Made by a program: the position numbers and the translations under genes. Shown piece by piece: positions 26,296-40,000 of a stretch of DNA of 64,000 nucleotides. Source of the DNA: Hoplostethus atlanticus (Eukaryota; Chordata; Actinopteri; Trachichthyiformes; Trachichthyidae); NCBI GenBank assembly GCA_034670405.1, contig JAXDDX010000163.1, positions 729,501 to 793,500 of the forward strand, in the 5' to 3' direction. The notes under the pieces were generated by a model. The model saw only the letters and a list, made by a program, of their open reading frames with translations, was not told where the DNA came from and did not search any database. Position 1 is the first letter of the stretch; each line of letters opens with the position of its first letter.

Positions 26296-29073
26296 GATGA
26301 GTGACATACCACTTAATGTTGGTTGCTTGCATCAGGTCTTATGTCTTCCTGACCCTCTGACTCTTAGTGCTAGGCATCAGAGAGCAGTGTCTGAATTAGA
26401 AAAACACAGTATAGGCCCATCTGCTTTAAATAGAAAGGGGTTGCATAAGAAGGGCTTGAATCAACAAAAAAGGAGATTTTCTTCCACTGCCAAAATACTT
26501 TGTATTGTTCTGCAATATATAGTCTGAATGGATGTCATAATCAGAAATGGTATTATTAAATACTGTAATTAGGCTACTGTGTATCTGTGCATGTGTACTT
26601 TCATCATCATCGTATAGAAAAGCTGTTCTTTTCTTAGGTTTCTTTTCCTTTCCTTTGATCTGTGTTTGATGATAATGAAGGGTCTGTGTCCTTATACTGC
26701 AACATGCTGTCTGGATGACGACATTTCAGATTGAGCAAATGAACCACCGGTTTACTCTGGCAGGAACAGATAACTAGCTAGCTAGTTTATGTTTCGTAGT
26801 CATAGCCTACCAGTAAGCAAAGCTAAAAAAAAACATTTTTGTTAACAGCAGAAAATCAACCATTTATGAATGTCTGAAATAGATAAATGCATGACATACT
26901 GCAAAAAGGCAGTTTCCATAAAAACAGTCTATTCTTACCCTTTGATGCTAGTATAAGATAGAAGATAGATAGAAGTTGATATGAGACCCTTCAGGTGGGT
27001 GAAAAGTAGACTGATATTGAATTTACCATCACTAATAGGGAAACCATCATGGCACATAGAATTTAGGTAGAAATGTTCTAATCTCACCTTTTCCCCATCT
27101 TCAGAAATTAACATAGAAGATGGTGTGTGTAAAACACAAGCTTCCAATACTTAAATATACAAAAGAACACATAAGCTGAAAGATACATAATCATTTAGTA
27201 TAACACACTTCAGACTTTACTCTCCTGGGGGGTCTTGACTTTTGGAAAGGGAATAACTAACCACTGCATACACAGGTCAATTCATTTCGGTGTGTCCTGT
27301 GTCAATAAAAGTTTCCTTTTTGGCCTCAAAGAAGCCAGTGCACCACGAAGCTTGCCACTGCATTCTCCAAAATGCACAACAATTCTGTATCTGTACCACG
27401 GACTGCATCTATGAAACAATTTATTTTGCTCAATTTCTTTGTGTACAAATAGTTCAACCAAACTGGATTATTTTTCTTATGACCAATGACTTTTCTGGGA
27501 AACATGAATCTGCTCCAAATACTATAAATGCAGAGTGGGACTTTGTGGGACTTTGGCTAACTGAAGGGTGGGAGCGTGTATCATGCTGGGTTTTGGCCAT
27601 AAAAATCTTTTTGGCTGCTTTCAAAATTAAGGTATGTTGTGTGAAAGGAATTCATCAACAATTGGCTCATGTTTTGGATTGATGATTTTTCAATTTCCAG
27701 CCTGGATTACTCCTGACCAATTATAGATATAGTTTGACATAGTCCACAAGTGCTGCTTTAACTTTTGAACCACTGGCAAAATAATTTGATAACTTGATCA
27801 AAACCACATATTTACAAGAAGAACCAAGAAAATTTGAGTTTGGGCTACTTAAGGCACATTTCTTGGGAGCATAAATCTGTTTGTTTTTTTTGCTTGAATC
27901 ATCCGCCGATTCATCCATGTTACCTTATCTAGGTAGGTTCATCATTTAACAACTCCAAGCTAAGTTTTCACTGCATGGGGTTTGTATTGTGGCCAATATT
28001 ATTAGCCACAGAAGTGAAGAGAAATACAACTTGATATTATTTATTACTCATCTCTGTCCTGGAGCAAGACCTCAACTCCAGTCAAAACCATGGTATCCAT
28101 AAATTGTCCTTCATAGTGATATAGCAAGACACTATGTAGAAATGTACACATTTACAGATGTAACTGTAGTTTTAAAATTCAACATTTCCTAAAATTATAT
28201 TATGCATTAGATATTTACACAACATATGTAGATTTTACATCAAATATTTACAGTGAATATAATTAACTCAAAGTTAAAACAACAGAAAAGCATTTAAGCT
28301 TAGTAAGAAAGACATTAATATTTCACAGTGACATTGTAAATCAAGGAAGGAATAAGTTGAGAAATCAAAAGGTATCTGTGGTAAAGCATCTACTCCTTAA
28401 TGCCCAACTGGTCTCTTGGTGAGTAATGTGTCTTGTAATCCCAGTTTGGTTCCTTGTCCCTCACGTTACATTTACATTACAGGCATTTAGCAGATGCTTT
28501 CATCCAAAGGACAGAGAAAAGCCGTGACTGTGTAGATCGCAGTGGTTTAAGACTGCATCCACTGATTGCTAATTGTCTGCCAGGAGTGCAGGTCCCGCCC
28601 AAACAATTAACAACCCAATTGGCCTAGCTTGGGTGAAACTACCTTCAATTGGGGGTATGACACAAACAGAAACTGACCAACTAGCAGCTAACAATGACTA
28701 TTGATTAAAGCACTAGTACTGAAGCAGTCTATGTACAGCTAATAGCAACTTGATAAGCAAGAAAAAATATACTCAGCCTATTCTAGATGAGTCAAGCAGT
28801 TCAGAATCCCTCCAGAAGTTAAAATACACACTCACATGTTGGCTGTAGTGATGGTGTTCATGTTGAATGGGTTAAAAATGGGCTTTGCAAACTATAGACC
28901 CTTGTTCAGTGGTTCATTGCTATTCTGGGCCTCCTCAGCCTCTTTTTTACTCTCTACTCGGCTATTCAACACAGCGAGGGAAAACAACCATTGTTGTCAC
29001 TTAATAAATTGGTTAAATGGTCTTTTTTTGGCAGAGCTGTATGCCAGTGCAATATCCCCTGGCCAAATAATGC
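26296..29073. other. Intergenic region between convergent slc47a genes
   Basis: Holds the 3'UTRs of both transporters. Candidate polyadenylation signals on the plus strand are ATTAAA at 26555-26560 and AATAAA at 27304-27309; a minus-strand AATAAA corresponds to TTTATT at 28040-28045. A conserved fish interspersed-repeat motif lies near 28463-28515. No further exon is supported. Confidence 0.6.
28463..28640. repeat. Fragment of a common teleost interspersed repeat
   Basis: TTACATTTACATTACAGGCA followed by TTTAGCAGATGCTTTCATCC and AAAGGACAG resembles the widespread fish repeat core (catttagcagacgcttttatccaaagcga). The class is uncertain; the right boundary is approximate. Confidence 0.6.
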
Positions 29074-31031
29074 TTAGAGGGGGGAGGACAGTTCCAGTGG
29101 AGTTGTGGGTGTAGGAATAGAGTTGTTAGCCCATTCCAGGGTAAAGTTGGCCCTGGTTTGAACAGAGGGCTCTGGTTGGGGGAAGGCAAAGTAGACAGCG
29201 ATGCCTATAGCCAGGATTAGAACTGTAGCCAAAAAGGTGAGTCCACGTCGCAATATTAGCTGAGTGACAGAGAGCAGAGCTGTAGGTTTGACGTCTGGAG
29301 CATTTTTCATCCCTTCAGTGTCCCCCTCAGTCCCTCCTGTGTCCTTGTTGCTCTCAGGCACATGGACTGGTTTCATCTCCTGATCCTGGGTGTTGACAGG
29401 GCTGTAGCCAGTTGGTTGGAGAGCCTCATCAGCTTCCAACTGGGTCTTTAGGGAAGGCGCAGAGAGGCTCTGTTAATCTCTGTGTGAGTATAATCTAAAC
29501 TAATACACACACAAAACATCCTGCTTAACTAAACACCATGTACTGTACACACTTACTGTGGCAGGACCATCAGAGATATCAGGGACCACTGCTTCAATCA
29601 CCACCTTACTAGCAGGACGCTTTGATGTCAGCAACACTTTTTTGCCAACTCGCAATTGGGCCTGAAAATACATGAGAATGAGGCTCATGAAGAGGCACAT
29701 AAAAATCACAGATATATTTTGTTTAATTATGTAAGGATTGTGGATTATATCTTGAACATTGTGGAGGTATTGGTGATAAATGTGGTGCATGGACAAATAT
29801 TGAATTAATATTCAACTTTGGAAAATATGCAATCACTCAAAAGATGACCCACTCTACAAAATCAGACTCATTACCCCACACTCCCATCCTATTACACTAC
29901 GTTTTGCACATTTTGTTCTGCTAAAAAAATCTTTCAAAATGCATTAATTTGGGATCTGTGTGTGTGTGTGGGGGGGGGGGGGGGGTGTTAGCAGTGGCTG
30001 CTCTTCCTTTCACTTTTGATTGTTGGTATAATGCAGTTGAGATGAAGTCACAAGGAAATGGCATTTTGATGGTGTCCGGCTTCCATAATCTGATGTATTT
30101 CCATTTGAAACAGGATGTTAAGGGGGGCATAACGCAGAAAGGGACTGATTAGGAGTGGTTGGACCAGAACAAACATGGAAAGTGACTCAGTACTTTGCTC
30201 ATAACCTTGAGCTATCACAAATTCTGAATTCTTCGAAATGAATAGATTCCAGCCACCGAGAAGCAACTGTGGGAAAAGGAAACAGGGTTTTCAGGCTGAA
30301 CACCCAAAAATGCACCACCACCGTACCATGGTGCCACTTGTGTCACTTTGAAAGTTGTAAAGTTGCAGGGATTTATGATGGGAGGTGCAGGGAGGATTGT
30401 TCACAAATCTGTGATGGTACTATTGGTTGGAATCTTTATGTACACCTACTGGTATGCCATACAAGATTTGTTTTGTATGTATTTTGTGCCATTTATTGTT
30501 AAATAAGTATGTTTGTATGTATGTTATGATATGGAGAATTAGCTAACAAGGTGAAAAACTTACTTTTCATTTAATGGTGACTTTAAGTACAAGGGAGAGT
30601 GTTGATTTTGACTTTGAATTATCTGCTATGATGTTGGTAGGACCAGGTGAGTTTAGGGAGAGGAATAGATAAAAATGACATTGAAAAATATTCAACAACC
30701 ACATGAGACTAGACACCATGAACTGCCTCTCTTTGCCCCATCCCAGCTTTCACATACATGGTGCATGTCCCTCCCTTTAATAAACATAGTCAAAAGCCTA
30801 AAAAAAAAAGGGTGGTAAAATTAATGTGATATAGAGGGAGTGGTTCTGGGATGCCCTAACCCTCAATCCCTTTACAACATTTTTGATAACCGTGACATGT
30901 TTCAAAGGATGATGAGGGCAACGTACCTGCTGTGTGACCTTCTGCCAGTTGAGTTTGAAGATGAGAGTAATGGAGAAACCCGTCTGTAAAACAAGACATA
31001 CAAAGAGACCCAGCCACAAGCCTAGCAGTAG

Positions 31032-31071
<40 letters not shown>

Positions 31072-34000
31072 AAAATATAAAAATAAGTTAAAGATCTATA
31101 CTCACATACAAAGCAGATCAGAGAATTGAACATTATTGAATGTTATTATTACAAATATTTGTGAACATTTTTTTTTGCCAAACCTAAAGGGTAAAGGAGT
31201 TAAACTTGCACTCTATGCTGCCATTCCACTGGAAAATGTCAAGCCAGTGCTAAATGTTCGGAACCATATAACTATATGTAACTTATATATTATTAAAATC
31301 ACCCTGGTTGCTGTCACTGCAGACAAGGTCAGGCTCCTAGACACGGGAATCCCAGAGAGTGTCACTTTAAGATAGCATAGACTAGTGTGGAAATAAAACC
31401 CTAACCCTAACCCTTTGTAGGTTGTGTGACATGAACGTATTAATGTATCTGATTCATATAAATGCTTTGCCCATGTCATGAATATAAGTGCTTTGTGGCT
31501 TGCCATAAGCTTATATAGGACCTGATATGTTGTGAACAGGTGTGGAATATCAGAAAGGCCTTGCAGGGAGTATTGGGTGAGATGTATGATGTATGCTACA
31601 TTTGCTATGTTTTATTTGTTTCGTCGGGCATCCTGCTACTGAGAGACTCTAAGTAAAATCTGGATGACACTATATGTTATCTTGATATGAGACAGACTGA
31701 AGGGTAATGGGTAGTGTAACTTGAAGGTATAAAGGCAGAGAAATGCATGAAAGCTTTGTTTCTAGCTTTGGGAGACTTTTGTGATCTAGTCTGTGCTGTC
31801 TAGGATCATAGGAATAATGCCTGTGATTCCATTCATTTGAACATAGAAACACACATAAAAAAAGAGCATAGGATGAAACCATTACCTAATATTCTGAGTT
31901 TGGCAGCAAACATCAGGGCTATTCCCACTGGCAGACCTATGCAGTAGTAGGACACCAAGTTGGACAAGGCAGCAATTTTCTGCATCCCAGCCCCCACAAG
32001 AATCCCTGAGCAAACACACTGAATACACACACAGAATGAAATAATAATAAAATTGACATTGTATCAACAGAAGAAACATGACAGTTAGATCTATGTACTA
32101 TTCAAATAGAGCAATCAATGTAAAACAAGACAAGAACAGCATCCCATTCTGTTCTTGTCTATCTTACCAATAGTGCATCAAAGAACTGTATGAAAATGAA
32201 GAGGCTGATGTTCTCTGAGACCATCTCCACAATGTTCCTGCAGGCATTAGAGGAAGAAGATCATCATGAACAATGATGCCTTTACATAGTACAAGACTGC
32301 ATGTTGGTCTGAAACTCACTCACTCATCAGAGGTGAATATGTAGCCAACTACAGACTTGGAGGCAGCGAGGACAATACCCTGCATCACAGCAAGCACTCC
32401 TAAAGCAAAGACATTATACAGTATTAATCCTCTGTGTGTGTGTGTGTGTGTGTGTGCGCGCACGCGTGTGTGCGTGTGTGTGTCCGTGTTCCTCCTACCT
32501 GATAGAACCAGGGTCACTTTGCAGGTGATTATGGCCCTGGCAGTGTCCCCTGATCCAAGGGCATTCCCGACACGCACACAGGCAGCTGCAGAAACACCTA
32601 GAGGGAACTGTAAGGACCCCATATAACTCATTAGTGTCACTTACATCTGACAAAATAATGTGATGGGTAGATGATCATGAGAACAAATGGGTGATCCATA
32701 CCATATATGTTATGGCTCCTACTTCCAACAACACATGCTGGGCAGCAAGATCCACTTCGCCTAGTATACCTAATATGTTAAAGGGAAGGTTCAGGTTTTT
32801 AAGAAGACTGTCTTAAACTGGACAACTTCAACACACATTCGTGGCTTGAAATGGCAGCGAGAGGTAACTGTTTGAATTGTTGAACTTCAATACCAAGAAA
32901 TCATGTGATGCAACATCAGTAAACTACACCCAGCCGGTTTGTGATTGCTTTATAAGGATACCAAAGGGACTGGAAAGGGAAAAGATCTAACACTGGTGAG
33001 TCCAGCACTGCTGTTTACTGTATTTTGCAGTGTCCATATCTGATACCAGAATTTAATTTGGGCAAATAGGGTGAATCTACAGTGTCTCAATTAGGGGGGA
33101 TGGAACACTCTTCTGTATTGCAGCTCCACTTTGTGATTTAGGCTGATAAGGCAGGTGTATTTTTACATCACAATCTCGCCTGGTGTAGCTTTAATCAAAC
33201 CCCTACCTAGAGAATTCAAAAGGTTTTTTCAAAAAGTTTGAAAAGACTTCCGTACCCCATTGACTTGGGCTGGAATTGCTAACTTACTGTCAAATATTTA
33301 TATGAATTATATTATGCCTGACATAATATAATTAAAAAAGGAACATTTCAAACGTTACACAAACACACACTCAAACACTGACCAGTAAGGAAACTTCCAA
33401 TCTCCCAGATCCACCACTCAAAGCAGACCATTAATGTACTGGGAATAGCCAGCTGCATGTAGGAGCCCCACTCCTGCAGACATTCACTGGACCAGCCTAC
33501 AGGAAGATACGCAAATTTCACACGTATAAAAAACATACTCAACATGGCCTGTAGTGGAAGACAGTTTACCAAACAAAATTGCCACATACGTACGTATCAT
33601 TTACCCTCACTCTAAGATGAGTAGCAAAAACATTTTGATCCCAGCGTATAACATATTTACATTTGTGTGTCTGTTTATCTATGTGTGTAACTGTGTGTAT
33701 ACTGTGCGTACAGGCCCATGGATATGTGATAGGTCTCACCTCCCCACGTCTTCTCATGGAGCTTCCTCCATCGGATGTACCCAAATAAAAGCAGGCAGAT
33801 GGTGATTTGAGAGAAGCTGTTAGCTATTGCTGATCCACTGCAAACACACATAGTAAAACATAATTGTATATTAGTGGGATGTCTAAACTTTCCACACTAC
33901 AAATCCAGTGCCTGTTATTTAATACTGGCTCCATCCCTCACTCTTAGCAAAGAAAGGGCAAGCATTCCACACTGAGGGGCCAGAAGAAGTCAGCAGGTAC

Positions 34001-37000
34001 ATGAGGTAAAGTTATGGCTTGAGTGTAAGCCTTGAGAATTAGCACAGATCCTGCTGGACATGGGACTAGAATGACAGGCCTGATCGTTCTGGACAGACCA
34101 CAAATAGTTGATGGGTTAAGTCACCTGCCTCTTGAACTAAATGTTTGCCCCAACTGGACCCAGAATCAAATCCTGTCAGAGCTTTATCTCCTCTACTCTG
34201 TCTCCCACTGTCTGAACAAAAACACAAAATGATAAAAGTCAGTGGACTCTTTAAAAACAAATCATTGTTTTCACATAGACTTAATGAGCTCTCTGACCTC
34301 TTGTCCTCTTTTCTCTAAAATCTTGGCTATGCCTCTGCCCCAGCTGGCTCAGCAAGCTGCTCATCAGGACTATTTGGACAGCAGTAAAAGTGATCAAAGG
34401 AGTGGGAGAATCAGTTTCTTGAGGTTATAAGTTTTGAATGTTATAGAGGATACACTGGCGTATTTTGATTGGTTATGTCAGCTGATATAAATACCATATC
34501 GCACAAAGAACACAAAGTCCATAATAGATGAGGTGAAGGTGGAGGAGGAACAGACCATGAGCACACCTACATCACACCCAACTTTAGGCTGAAGATTAAG
34601 ACGTAGTTGACACCCAAGTTAATAATGTTTGCTGTTGCTGCTGTGTACATCTGAGGCAGAATGATCCCCTGACAGATAAAAAGAAATAAAGTTCACAATC
34701 AGGAGCACAATCTGGATAGCCCAAACTCTAAATGGATTAAATATTATTGAGAAAGTTTCTCTCCACTCTAGAGAAACTAAAACTTACTTGATTCTGAAGG
34801 TAAGCAACCTGTAACTGGTGCAGGAACATGGCCTGTAGGAGGCAAAGACAAAGGGAATATGTTTATTTTCATAACATTCTGACTATAGATGCTACACACA
34901 AACTGTAGAAAGAACATTCAGACCAGAACACTCAAACTCCATAGAAAACTCACATATAGAATGTTCAGACCCCAGACAGAACTCTCAGATAGAATTCTTA
35001 GACCCCAGACAGAACTCTCAGATAGAATTCTTATACCCCAAACAGAACTCTCAAACAGAACTTTAAGACACCAGACAGAACACTCAGGTAGACCTGACGG
35101 AATTCCAGACAGACCTCTCATAGACACTCAGGCCCTGATTCACTAAAGTTTGTGTTGTGTCAAATGTGAGCTGTACGTCTGAAATGACCCAAATTAGAAT
35201 GCCATAGAATGCCAAGCACAGAGAGTGGAGCACTATTGCCCCTATGCTAGTTATACATGTGCTTCATCGTTATGTAGTGTGCACAATAATGACTTAGAGT
35301 CAAGGCCAGGCAGATTGGCACTTATTCGAGCATAAATGCAGTCTTTTGAAAGGCAGTAATTAGTTAAAAGACTTTGCACAGCATGATCAGTTTGGCCATA
35401 ACAGTTGCTGCAATCATCGCTGCCAGAAAAAGGCATCGTCTCCAACAAGTCAAGTATGTAAGTACGACATTCCATTAATTCATATTTCTCCTCCAACTTT
35501 TAGAAGGTGAAATCACTCAGACATGCACAGATGACCTGTTCATCACCAATTAGCCAACCAACAAGTCTGCTTGCAACTGGTGATGAAGTGGGGCAATTTG
35601 GGTAAGCAATGCTGTTTTGGGGGACTGTTTGCACCTCAACTTGATTTTCATTTCTTAGTGATTAATACAGACACTCTGTGCTAATAACAACTGACAGCAG
35701 ATAATTGCATTGTTTGCCAATACAACATAATCTTAGTGAATTAGGGCTTCGGAACTTTCAGACTCAGTGGAGAACACAGAATCTAGATGTTTCAGACTCT
35801 TAGGAGAGTGGTGAAATACAATGCACTCACTGGAACAGCTGGTAGAAATGCCATCAAATATATCTGGGCAGTTCTAGAACAGGGGAAAATAGAGTCATGT
35901 TACTTTTGTACAACTTAAAGTGTACACACATAGATATTATACTGTCTTCTGTTCTGATATGCTTCTGTGTTTGCATGTGTGTGTATGTGTATGTATGTGT
36001 GTTTGCATCTCTGCATGTGTGTGTGTTTGTGCCCACATTGGTCTATATTTCAAATGAATCTCATACAGTGACAACAAACAATTCTGACAAAACAGACTGG
36101 TGCCAAAGAGAAAAAATGACAATGTCTACACACAGTATATTGCAGCTTATTTGCTTTATTATCTCCTATACTGATTTAATCAACATTGTCCCTTCAATGG
36201 ACCATCAATATCATTTGCCTATAGACACACTTTCACAGTATGAACACAAATAAAGGACTAATGTGTCAATTTCATAAAGCCTGGGATAACCAATGTATAC
36301 ATGCATACTCTCTCGATGTGTGAGTGAATTTACCTTGCCACTACATCGTCTTGTTGCATGATGAGTAGTAAGTTGTGAGAGTTGATGAGAAGACCCCAGC
36401 AGGGCAGACACAACAGCAGCAAGATCAACATACACTTTTGGACAATTACTCCCACACGTTTCATGTTCTTACTGCCAAATGTCTACAAAACACAAATAGA
36501 ACTGACTGAGACTCAGATTGATTAACTTCAGTTCAATTCTAAAGCCATAGGTAGTAATAAGATGCCATTACACACATACTGTACTGTAGTCACCTGAGAA
36601 ATGAGTGTGTCACAAGCCAATGTAAGGCCATAGCCTGTCGCAGTTGTGGTCACGTTGATGGTCTGAGAGGGGGGAAACCAAACAACCAAAGTTAGAAAAC
36701 AAAAACTGCAAATTAGACAATAGGTGGAGAATACAGAAACTACAACTACAACTAAGTCATATAAAACCCTGTCCATCTGTCTGTTACTCAGTGTGCTTGC
36801 CAGTCTGTCCATAACTCTACTCATATATTGGGTAAATGTATATTTTAATAATGTTGCCTGTGGACATTAACATCTCTTACACCTCAGCTGTTTTACATAG
36901 TGATTATTGTATCGGCAGGGTGAAAACTGAAACCAAGAGACGCAGTTCAGCAGGTACACTCAGCGGTCAGACATTAGATGGCTGTAGAGCAAATGCTTCA

Positions 37001-40000
37001 GCAGGAGGAGGCAGCCAGGTATGCTAAGGCTGTCTCTCAGGTGAAACAGGGTCAGTGGATGAATTGGGAAAGTGTAGAAAGGAAGAAACTTGGCAAGGGA
37101 GGGAGGGAGTTGTGTGGTATGAAAGCAAACCATATTAGATTCATTAAAGGTGCAACCCATGACATGCTACCATTTCCCCAAAATCTCATTCAGTGCGTAG
37201 ATGAACCTACGTTAGGGGTTACGTATTTTTGGAGAGAGATACTGTAGTATAGGGCAACTAAGGGTGGGCAGAGATAAATCACAGCAGATTTGAGAAAACA
37301 GCTGATGATCCTGCAGGTAATAAGCACTAAAGGCCAAACTTGGTGACAGTAACATGGGAAGAAAAGGGAGATGAAGAATATGAAAGCAAAATGTGTATGC
37401 ATAAAGATTTGGCAGCGGGGAATGCAAGACTGCATCCAGTGACGGTTGGATGCGGGGGGTTTGTAGCAAAGTCAACTTGGACACTAATAGGTGAATTAGG
37501 CATCGGTGGGTGGCGCTTAAAGCAGGTAGTCAAGGCTAGGTCCAAGGCAGCAGTGGGAGCCAGTGACCACAATGGCTGACCACAACAGTGACTGTAGAGG
37601 ACATCAGGCTATGCTTTCATAAGCACCATTTACTAACCACCTACAGCAATGAGTATGTGAGTGTGGGTTGTCATTGTGGTTATAAACTGAGCAACTTCCA
37701 TTACAGATGTTTTGTTGAATTAGGCCCACAACACCTCCGGAAGCCTCAACAGTAAGTTCTGGCATCCCAGGACCGCCCCCATCCACACCCGCCCTCAACA
37801 CAAATAGAACTATAGTCACCTGCACAACCCTGTACCTACGCTTATGCTTATATCTAGTTCACAACATTACCCAATAATTTCTATTTATAATAATTTACCC
37901 AAAGTATGTTTCTGACCAATTCAACCTTTCATAAATAAAATCAATATGAGTCTACGTGCCACAAAGGAGTATAGATCGTACCGCTGAGGCCAGTGCATAT
38001 CCAGCCAGTTCTCCATTGCCTATGTGACCACAGAATATAGTGATGACAAACGGCAGGAGGAAGTTCAGAATCCGAGACATCAGCTGCAGAGAGAGACACA
38101 GATGTAAAACACAAAAGTTTCACTCATATGACCATACAGCTCAGGAAGGATCAATCAGCAGAATATGTATTGTGGCTGTTTCACTTCAGCTGGGTTGCTT
38201 TGTTGAGGCAGCATATCTGCACCCAGCTATGTGGAAGTTCATTTAAAGTTAAACAGGAGTGTGGTGAAATCACCAGCCAACGTTACTGTGCAAGATTAAC
38301 AGTAAATGCTGAGTGGTTTGCACTAAGATATTACACTAAGATACTTTTATTGTGAGTAAGCAATACATTTATGTATTCCAGAAAAGCAGTTGATTACACA
38401 AACGCTTTACTTTTTTTTTCGATTGCTTTGACTCAATTTGCACAACAGATTTTCAATGTGCAAAACTCTAAATGCAAAGTGCCAAACTGACTTTCAAAAT
38501 TCATACTCTAAGACACTACATCCTATGCTGACATACAAAGTGCAAAACTCTAAATCATCTGCTCCATCCTCAGAGTACAGCCACCTAACATTACAACAAT
38601 GTTCAAATGCTTATTACTACAAACGCAGGTCACTAAATCAGTTCATCAGGTGTTTGTAGTCATGTCTCATCACTTCCAGCAACCTTGCCCAGGTTAGTAG
38701 CATTGCAACACAATTGATAATCTCTTCACCAAAACATAAAAGGCTGCTTAGAAACCTGAATGGTAGTTTCTGACAACATGGAGCCGATGAGGCCGATTCT
38801 GTGGCCAAATGCAGCAGAGAGGCAAAATGCTGCTTAAGCACTGAAATGCATTTGTTTTGTTTTTTGTTACTGTAATTTTTGCTTTTACTGTAATTTTTGC
38901 TTTTACTGTTGTTTTTGCTTTTACTGTTGTTTTTGTTTTTACTGTAAAATACAGTTGAGTTTACTGCATTACTGTATGATTTCTTTCATATACAGTAATC
39001 TACTATAATCTAATATTTTGTTTGTCTTCCATAAAAACACAAGCTATATATATATACCTCAGTCTATCACAGGGGATCACAGGGGATGCTTGCTGTACTT
39101 CATTTGAAGTACTTATGAGGAAATGACCCTTGCATAGTCTTTTTTGATGACAATTATTTAGTGTTTGAACGCATTATTTGATAATGGCCATTGTATTTGA
39201 AAATTGAAAATTTATATTTTTGCATGCTATATTAGATTTTGAACCCAAAATGAGCAGTATAGCATTCTGTGTTAAGAGTTTTGCACATTGAAATCTGTTG
39301 TGCAAATTGAGTCAAAGCAATCGAAAAAAAACTGTAACACAGAATGCTATACTGCTCATTTTGGGTTCAAAATCTAATATAGCATGCAAAATATAAATAC
39401 CGGTGTCAAATGAGAGAATATTATATGCAAAAGTTTATCATAGCACCAGAACATTGGATATGTTCATCGTTGAAGTTTAATTATTGGTGCATTTTCAAAT
39501 ACAATGGCCATTATCAAATAATGCTGTCAAACACTAAATAATTGTCATTAAAAAAGACTATGCAAGGGTCATTTCCTCATAAGTACTTCAAATGAAGTAC
39601 AGCAAGCATCCCCTGTGATCCTTTGTGATAGACTGTGTTTTTATGGAAGACAAACAAAATATTACATTACAGTAGATTACTGTATATGAAAGAAATCATA
39701 CAGTAATGCAGTAAACTCAACTGAATTTTACAGTAAAAACAAAAACAACAGTAAAAGCAAAAACAACAGTAAAAGCAAAAATTACAGTAACAAAAAACAA
39801 AACAAATGCATTCAGTGCTTAAGCAGCATTTTGCCTCTCTGCTGCATTTGGCCACAGAATCGGCCTCATCGGCCTGCTCCGTGTTGCTCCATGTTGTCAG
39901 AAACTGCCATTCAGGTTTCTAAGCAGCCTCTTATGTTTTGGTGAAGAGATTATCAATTGTGTTGCAATGCTACTAACCTGGGCAAGATTGCTGGAAGTAA

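Noticed and set aside
31398-31414. Possible interstitial telomeric repeat (CCCTAA)
   Set aside because: Fewer than three units; expected by chance or micro-insertion, not evidence of a chromosome fusion.
34889-35146. Repetitive peptides on both strands of the minisatellite
   Set aside because: A 34 bp unit lacking stops leaves frames open; unit length is not a multiple of three and the array is intronic.
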